Shown here in pieces: positions 59,663 through 64,000 of a stretch of DNA of 64,000 nt. The position numbers and the translations under genes were made by a program. Under the pieces are notes generated by a model. It did no database searches and had not been told where the DNA came from. It saw only the letters and a program-made list of their open reading frames with translations. Where the stretch lies: the NCBI GenBank assembly GCA_030602585.1, contig JAUVZJ010000001.1, positions 37,755 to 101,754 on the forward strand. The letters are read 5' to 3'. The stretch is from Candidatus Methanophagales archaeon (lineage in GTDB: Archaea > Halobacteriota > Syntropharchaeia > Alkanophagales > Methanospirareceae). Position 1 is the stretch's first letter; every line of letters starts with the position of its first letter.

Positions 59663-60136
59663 ATGAGCTTGGATGCGATTTTAAAACGGGGTCAAAGCTA
59701 TTTGATCGAGGAGGGAAAACCTGATACGAGTTTCAAATTGTTCAGCAAACTGATTGAATACGGGTTTAAAGGGCTGCTCATCTCAAGGACTCATCCTTCG
59801 CACGTTCACGAGGAATACAATGTAAAGGATGTACCAATAATCTGGCTGACACATGTCAGAGGAGAAAACCATGTTGTTCCGACAAATATAGCACAATTGA
59901 GCATAGCAGTAAAGGATTTTTCGGAAAAGGGGGTTGAGAGTGTAATCATGTTGGAAGGTTTAGAATATCTCATTGCCCGGAACGGATTTGAGGTCGCTCT
60001 CCGGTTTGTCGAATTAATGGTGGATATTGTCACGATAAGCAAGTGCCGTTTGATTATACCTTTCAATGCGCAAACATTAAGCGAGGTTGAGTTGCATCGG
60101 TTGGAACGAGAACTAAATGTAATCAGAACCATATAA
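59663..60136 (+). CDS. Single-domain DUF835 protein
   Basis: A 157-residue protein consisting of one DUF835 domain. It is closely related to the C-terminal domain of the sensor at 53146: both share TSFKLF.KLIEY.FKGLLIS and PIIWLTH, PTNI.QLSIAVK, VIMLEGLEY, and end in TISKCRLIIPFN-type sequence. GGATGGGG precedes the ATG. It could be a soluble partner or a regulator that competes with the sensor. The role of DUF835 is not known. Confidence 0.82.
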   Translation: MSLDAILKRGQSYLIEEGKPDTSFKLFSKLIEYGFKGLLISRTHPSHVHEEYNVKDVPIIWLTHVRGENHVVPTNIAQLSIAVKDFSEKGVESVIMLEGLEYLIARNGFEVALRFVELMVDIVTISKCRLIIPFNAQTLSEVELHRLERELNVIRTI

Positions 60137-60327
60137 ACCAACCAATTTTTATGGGAGGTGAAACGATCGCTTCTTAAACATCTGAGAAATAAGACTTATA
60201 TACAAAAAATTTATAATCCATTTTATAATACAAGCTGTGAAGATATGCCGAATTGTTTAGTGTATTTTAAAAATAAAAACACTCTTAATCATGTGTTGAT
60301 GAATAGAATCAACGAGATGAAAAAGAG

Positions 60328-61494
60328 ATGTATGCAACGAGAATAAGTTCCCTGCCCCCGTATCTTTTCGCGGAAATAGACGAGAGGAAGAATGAAGCTA
60401 AGAAGAAGGGTGTGGATATAATAGACTTAGGCGTAGGTGACCCTGATTTGCCAACGCCTCAGCACGTAGTAGATGCGATTTGCCACGCAGCAAAAGACCC
60501 TTTGAATCACAGGTATCCCTCTTACGAAGGAATGCGCTCTTTCCGTGAAGCAGTAGCCGCATGGTATAAGCAGAGGAAGCAAGTGAGTTTAGACGCAGAG
60601 GATGAAGTTCTAACTTTGATAGGGTCGAAGGAAGGGATAGCACATTCAGCATTCGCTTTTTTAGACCCGGGCGATATTGCTCTTGTCCCTGACCCTGCAT
60701 ATCCGGTATATAAAAATGCAACGATATTGGCGAATTCGATACCGCATTCAGTTCCTTTAACGGAAGAGAACGAATTTAAGCCAGACCTGGAAAGCATAGA
60801 TAGCGAGGTGGCGAGAAAAGCAAAAATCATGTTCTTAAATTATCCGAATAATCCCACTGCCGCAACGGTTGAAAAATCGTTCTTTAAAGAAGTTGTGGAT
60901 TTCGCTCTCGACCACGACATCATAGTTCTTCATGATAACCCTTACTCTGAGCTGACTTTCGATGGATATGAAGCGCCGAGTTTTATGGCTGTTGATGCCG
61001 CAAAGGAGGTGGGCATCGAATTTAACTCGCTATCCAAGACATATAACATGACCGGGTGGCGAATAGGCTTCGCAGTAGGTAATTCCGAAATATTAAGGGG
61101 TCTGAGGCTTGTGAAAACCAACGTAGATTCCGGGGCATTCCAGGCAGTTCAGGTAGCGGGAATAACTGCGTTAACAGGTTCTCAAGAATGTGTAAAGAGT
61201 AACGTGGAGGTTTATAGAGAAAGAAGAGATATTCTAATTGATGGGTTGAGGTCTGCGGGACTGGAAGTGAAAAAGCCAAAAGCTACTTTCTATCTCTGGG
61301 CAAAGGTTCCCAAAGTTAGAAAAATCTCCTCCTCTATTCAGTTCTCTATGTTCTTGCTGGAACGTGCAGGAGTAGTTGTAACACCGGGAATAGGGTTCGG
61401 TGAGGAAGGAGAAGGTTTTGTTCGGTTTTCTCTTTGTGTGAGTGCGGAAAGGATAAAGGAAGCGTGTGAAAGGATTAAAGGACTTGATTTATGA
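60328..61494 (+). CDS. dapL: LL-diaminopimelate aminotransferase-like (class I/II)
   Basis: A 388-residue PLP aminotransferase. Marks are [20 protein letters not shown] near residue 29, [54 protein letters not shown] near 171, and the PLP-lysine motif [18 protein letters not shown] near 232. The family includes DapL of methanogens (lysine synthesis), so that is the most likely role, but related aminotransferases share these motifs. A neighbouring ORF at 60158-60346 overlaps its start and is not supported. Confidence 0.88.
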   Translation: MYATRISSLPPYLFAEIDERKNEAKKKGVDIIDLGVGDPDLPTPQHVVDAICHAAKDPLNHRYPSYEGMRSFREAVAAWYKQRKQVSLDAEDEVLTLIGSKEGIAHSAFAFLDPGDIALVPDPAYPVYKNATILANSIPHSVPLTEENEFKPDLESIDSEVARKAKIMFLNYPNNPTAATVEKSFFKEVVDFALDHDIIVLHDNPYSELTFDGYEAPSFMAVDAAKEVGIEFNSLSKTYNMTGWRIGFAVGNSEILRGLRLVKTNVDSGAFQAVQVAGITALTGSQECVKSNVEVYRERRDILIDGLRSAGLEVKKPKATFYLWAKVPKVRKISSSIQFSMFLLERAGVVVTPGIGFGEEGEGFVRFSLCVSAERIKEACERIKGLDL

Positions 61495-61590
61495 TATAGA
61501 ATCCTACTGACAGAATAGAATTTCTTCTTTAATTCAAAAAGAGGCAACTGCTTATTTTTTATGTGATTAAGTTATATGCATTTGTTTAGC

Positions 61591-61774
61591 TAACCACAAG
61601 ATTACACAGATTTTCACACAAACTTTCTTTTGAAAATCGTGTGCTCCGCCCACATCCCCGCAAGCCCCGAAGGGGCTTAGTTTGATCAAAGAAACTTCTG
61701 TTTTTTGATAAAACTTTTTTCTAAAAAGTTTTAGTGTTAATCTCGTGAAATCTCGTGGTTTTTTACATTGGCTA
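61591..61774. repeat. Family-B intergenic element, full copy
   Basis: A roughly 180-base element. The left end AACCACAAGATTACACAG and the complement of the right end, AACCACGAGATTTCACGAG, form an imperfect terminal inverted repeat that goes on for about 40 bases. The right 73 bases (61702-61774), with the hairpin AAAACTTTTTTCTAAAAAGTTTT in two arms, are repeated exactly at 62576-62648. It lies between the dapL-like gene and the nucleotidyltransferase gene. Confidence 0.65.
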
Positions 61775-61864
61775 TACAAATACCAAACATTTAAATATAT
61801 ATAGAATCTGGTATAAAACATAGGAACGATTACCGTAAATGTTAAGGATGACGTAGAAATAGAG

Positions 61865-62185
61865 ATGAATATTCAAGAGCGATACCGAAAACCGATTGAA
61901 GAATTTGTGAGAAGGGTATTGGAAAGATACAGGGATGAGATAGAAGGCGTCATCCTCTTCGGCTCTGTTGCGAGGGGAGAGGGAAAAGAAGATTCCGACA
62001 TGGATATTTTGGTCATATGGAAAGGAGATGAGGCAGAAGGATGGAGAGCTATGACCGGATTGGCATTTGATGTATTATTAGATGAGGAAGAATATATTTC
62101 GGTAAAAGTTCTCGGATTAGATGATTTAAAAGCAGAAAAACCGTTTATAAAAAATGTGATGAAGGAGGGCGTAAAGATTGCATAA
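61865..62185 (+). CDS. MNT-domain nucleotidyltransferase (MntA-type antitoxin)
   Basis: A 106-residue minimal nucleotidyltransferase. The active-site motif is GVILFGSVARGEGKEDSDMD near residue 29 (GSxxRG...SDxD), with a later Asp in the AFDVLLDEEEY region. In MntA/HepT modules the MNT protein AMPylates the HEPN toxin to silence it. Its stop overlaps the TTG start of the HEPN gene by 8 bases, so they are coupled. Confidence 0.88.
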   Translation: MNIQERYRKPIEEFVRRVLERYRDEIEGVILFGSVARGEGKEDSDMDILVIWKGDEAEGWRAMTGLAFDVLLDEEEYISVKVLGLDDLKAEKPFIKNVMKEGVKIA

Positions 62186-62555
62186 AAGATATATTGAAAA
62201 TGCAGAAGAGAAGTTAGAAGCGGCGGAATATCTTCTTGAAGGTGGATTCTACAATGATGCAGCTAGCAGAGCTTATTATTCGATGTTTTATTCTGCGCAG
62301 GCGCTGTTATCTCTAAAAGAGATATATCCAAAGGCGCATAAAGGTGTCATCTCAAATTTTGGTCTTGAATTCGTGAAGAAAGGGTTTGTAGAGGAGGTTT
62401 ATGGTCGTGCTTTGAGCCATGCAAAGGATAGAAGAGAAGTTGCGGATTATGACATCGAAAAGAATATTAGTAAAGAAGAAGCCGAATCCATTGTTGAAGA
62501 TGCGGAGAAGTTTTTAGAGCGGATTAAAGAAGCGATAAAGGAGATTGCAAAGTGA
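62178..62555 (+). CDS. HEPN-domain protein (HepT-type toxin)
   Basis: A 125-residue HEPN protein. The helices carry AEYLLEGGFYNDAASRAYYSMFYSAQALL near residue 17, then AHKGVISNFGLEFVKKG and HAKDRREVADYDI near 79, where RREVADY is the R-x4-Y site of the RNase. The TTG start overlaps the MNT stop. Activity as an RNase toxin silenced by the MNT partner is inferred from the family. Both genes lie between repeats. Confidence 0.85.
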   Translation: MHKRYIENAEEKLEAAEYLLEGGFYNDAASRAYYSMFYSAQALLSLKEIYPKAHKGVISNFGLEFVKKGFVEEVYGRALSHAKDRREVADYDIEKNISKEEAESIVEDAEKFLERIKEAIKEIAK

Positions 62556-62575
62556 GCAGGTTTTCTTCACCGATG

Positions 62576-62648
62576 TTTTTGATAAAACTTTTTTCTAAAA
62601 AGTTTTAGTGTTAATCTCGTGAAATCTCGTGGTTTTTTACATTGGCTA
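62576..62648. repeat. Exact 73-bp direct repeat of 61702-61774 (family-B right half)
   Basis: Identical over 73 bases to the right part of the element at 61591-61774, 874 bases apart. It contains AAAACTTTTT-TCT-AAAAAGTTTT (10-base stem) and ends ACATTGGCTA. It lies just after the HEPN gene, so the two copies bracket the MNT/HEPN pair. Confidence 0.9.
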
Positions 62649-62698
62649 GTAACTACAAATACCCACAAAGTTTTTTCCCCTCGACATCGAGAAATCCG

Positions 62699-62720
62699 AA
62701 AAGTTTTTATATAGGAAAAA
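62699..62720 (+). promoter_or_regulatory. Likely BRE/TATA promoter of the 122-aa gene
   Basis: CGAAAAGTTTTTATATAGG has the BRE-plus-TATA form of archaeal promoters, about 45 bases before the ATG at 62760. A similar CGAAAAGCTTTTACA follows it. Confidence 0.5.
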
Positions 62721-62759
62721 ATCGAAAAGCTTTTACACTCTGTTGAATATTCATATTGC

Positions 62760-63128
62760 ATGTTAATACAATGTTTAAGCTATGAAGAGCTTTTCGCGAA
62801 TTTCAAGAAAGGGTTGAGGAATGGGAATTGGAGAAAGCTCCGCCGGAAGGAGAAAGCTCTTTATCGTGCAGCACTGGCGTATATGAAGCCGAAGAAGAGT
62901 GGGGGAATGGCGAGGGATATAGTGAATAGAATGCTTCTGGAGAAGCTTTTGACGCTTGTTGAAAGGCTAAAGGAGACGAAAGGTATGAGAATATTTAAGA
63001 GAGGATTTAAGAAAGCAGTTGAAATGTTAGAAAATGGTGAAGAGAATGGTGTGTTCGCATGGGCGCCAGGACTAAGGAATTGGCTTAAAGACCCTGATTA
63101 TATCTTCTGGCTGGGGACGGTGCGGTGA
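62760..63128 (+). CDS. Unknown 122-aa basic protein next to a glycosyltransferase
   Basis: A 122-residue basic helical protein (GLRNGNWRKLRRKEKALYRA, RDIVNRMLLEKLLTLVERL). Its end (PGLRNWLKDPDYIFWLG) looks conserved in type, but I do not know the family. The stop overlaps the start of the glycosyltransferase by four bases (GTGA), so the two are coupled, suggesting work in the same process. Confidence 0.6.
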   Translation: MLIQCLSYEELFANFKKGLRNGNWRKLRRKEKALYRAALAYMKPKKSGGMARDIVNRMLLEKLLTLVERLKETKGMRIFKRGFKKAVEMLENGEENGVFAWAPGLRNWLKDPDYIFWLGTVR

Positions 63129-63871
63129 AAAGCGATGAGGAAATGAGCGAACAGGAACAAAAGAGAAGAACGAAATATGACCCTTCGCAGCTCACTACAA
63201 AAGTGAAGAAAACGATTGTCGGTATACCTGCCTATAACAAAGAAAATACTATCGGTAGCATAATACACGGTGCAGAAGATTACGTAGATGAGATTGTCGT
63301 TATGGATGACGGAAGTGTTGATCGAACGTCAAAGTTTGCACGAAAAACTAATGCAACGGTAATCAGCCATGAAACGAACCAGGGAAAGGCAGCAGCGGTT
63401 CAAATGCTAATAAAGGAGGCGATAAAGATGGATGCGGATGTGCTTGTTCTGTTAGATGCAGACTTCCAGCATGACCCTGATGAAATACCATTGCTCATAA
63501 AACCTATTTTGGAAGATGGATACGACTTAATTCTCGGCTCAAGAAAGTTAAGAGAATCAAAAAGAAGGAGTAAGGGTAAAATCCCGTTCTACCGACCCTG
63601 GGGACAGTTTGTGCTGATGATATGTTCATACACTATCGCTAAGAGGAGGTATAGCGACCCAGAAAGTGGATTCAGGGCACTTTCAAGACGTGCAATGGAA
63701 GCAATGAAATTCGAGAAGGAGGGGTTTTTTGTAGAGACCGAGATGTTATATTTAGTGGAGAAGAAAGGCTTAAAGGCGACAGAAGTACCAATCACGGAGA
63801 TTTATACGGAGAATGGTTCTACGCTCAACCCGTTAAAGTATGGATTTGGTAATTTAGGAGTATGTGTTTAG
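63125..63871 (+). CDS. Glycosyltransferase family 2 protein, truncated at its 3' end
   Basis: A 248-residue GT2 enzyme of the polyprenyl-phosphate sugar synthase type. Marks are KTIVGIPAYNKENTIGSII near residue 22, VVMDDGSVDRTSKFA near 59, LLDADFQHDPDEIPLL (DxD) near 113, GSRKLRESKR, and DPESGFRALSRRAMEA near 178. The frame ends abruptly after NPLKYGFGNLGVCV, where family members usually continue into a C-terminal part. The stop overlaps the end of a transposase gene, so an insertion has probably cut it. The start is GTG, coupled to the gene before. Confidence 0.82.
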   Translation: MKSDEEMSEQEQKRRTKYDPSQLTTKVKKTIVGIPAYNKENTIGSIIHGAEDYVDEIVVMDDGSVDRTSKFARKTNATVISHETNQGKAAAVQMLIKEAIKMDADVLVLLDADFQHDPDEIPLLIKPILEDGYDLILGSRKLRESKRRSKGKIPFYRPWGQFVLMICSYTIAKRRYSDPESGFRALSRRAMEAMKFEKEGFFVETEMLYLVEKKGLKATEVPITEIYTENGSTLNPLKYGFGNLGVCV

Positions 63872-64000
63872 CCACTCAGCCTCAACTTCGACCTCAACAT
63901 CTGAAAGCTGTTGAGCCCTTGCTGCGCCCACGTTGTCAATACGGTCATGATCCTTTCATGGATGGACGTGCCCTTCTCATTACGCAGTGTTCCGATGATC
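63868..64000 (-). mobile_element. C-terminus of a transposase (IS66-like), off the right edge
   Basis: On the minus strand the frame entering from the edge reads IIGTLRNEKGTSIHERIMTV then LTTWAQQGLNSFQMLRSKL and stops at 63868-63870. GTLRNEKG...TTW..QGLN is the ending of IS66-type transposases as I remember them. The stop lies within the last codons of the glycosyltransferase gene, so the insertion-sequence end is at about 63855-63870. Confidence 0.6.

Noticed and set aside
60158-60346. 62-codon frame before the dapL-like gene
   Set aside because: It overlaps the start of the aminotransferase, has no recognisable family and would start at GTG; I see it as chance, although a GGGAGG-type site precedes it.

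Overview
The window looks like a piece of an archaeal genome from a C1- or alkane-metabolising euryarchaeon. ANME-1 (Methanophagales), Syntrophoarchaeia or a relative would fit, but no single gene settles the lineage. The evidence is an archaeal EF-1alpha next to ribosomal protein S10, a formylmethanofuran dehydrogenase B subunit, HdrB/HdrC, an HdrD-like protein paired with a GlcD-like flavoprotein, CooC, DUF460, an NFACT (RqcH) protein, TATA-like boxes and a DUF835 signalling family. Base composition is moderate to AT-rich. I see no rRNA and no CRISPR array. One tRNA, tRNA-Leu(CAA), is present.

Layout. Positions 1-3781 hold the start of ilvE, a DUF433/DUF5615 toxin-antitoxin pair, an amidohydrolase, small zinc-ribbon genes and a HEPN-like gene. 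Positions 4193-8424 hold a type III restriction-modification locus whose Res gene is broken twice. Positions 8444-21576 are mostly housekeeping and energy genes: DUF169-MFS-fwdB, cooC, acyl-CoA dehydrogenase, DUF89, tuf-rps10, hdrBC, DUF460 and nnr. Positions 21677-23315 hold small toxin-antitoxin-like operons. Positions 23322-27757 encode an SbcCD-like pair of the YhaN/YhaO type. Positions 27926-39662 hold thrC, the HdrD/GlcD pair, small membrane proteins, a ferredoxin, tRNA-Leu, rqcH, ilvB-ilvN and an FAH-family gene.

Positions 39818-47362 form the most unusual part. After a DUF1848 gene comes a degraded gene that reads, once its lesions are repaired, as SAM-methyltransferase, reverse transcriptase and HEAT-like repeats in one chain of about 990 residues. 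It is followed by a type II restriction-modification island bracketed by two copies of a 44-bp sequence centred on a palindrome. Positions 47666-52985 hold ilvD, a bactofilin-like membrane protein, a zinc-ribbon protein, a surface protein and a methyltransferase. Positions 53146-60136 are a signalling cluster: a PAS-DUF835 membrane sensor, a response regulator, a methyl-accepting chemotaxis protein split by a frameshift and a lone DUF835 protein. An AAA ATPase and an orphan antitoxin lie among them. The right end has a DapL-like aminotransferase, a MntA/HepT-type pair between repeats, and a glycosyltransferase cut short where a transposase gene begins.

How the parts work together. Branched-chain amino-acid synthesis is represented by ilvE, ilvB/ilvN and ilvD at three separate places. 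Thiol/disulfide and C1 metabolism is represented by fwdB, hdrBC, the HdrD/GlcD pair and a ferredoxin. The accessory genes (two R-M systems, the RT locus and at least five toxin-antitoxin-like pairs) are interspersed with two families of intergenic inverted-repeat elements. Most coding lesions fall in accessory defence genes, but three of the four frameshifts are one-base losses in A runs, so sequencing error must be excluded before calling them real decay.
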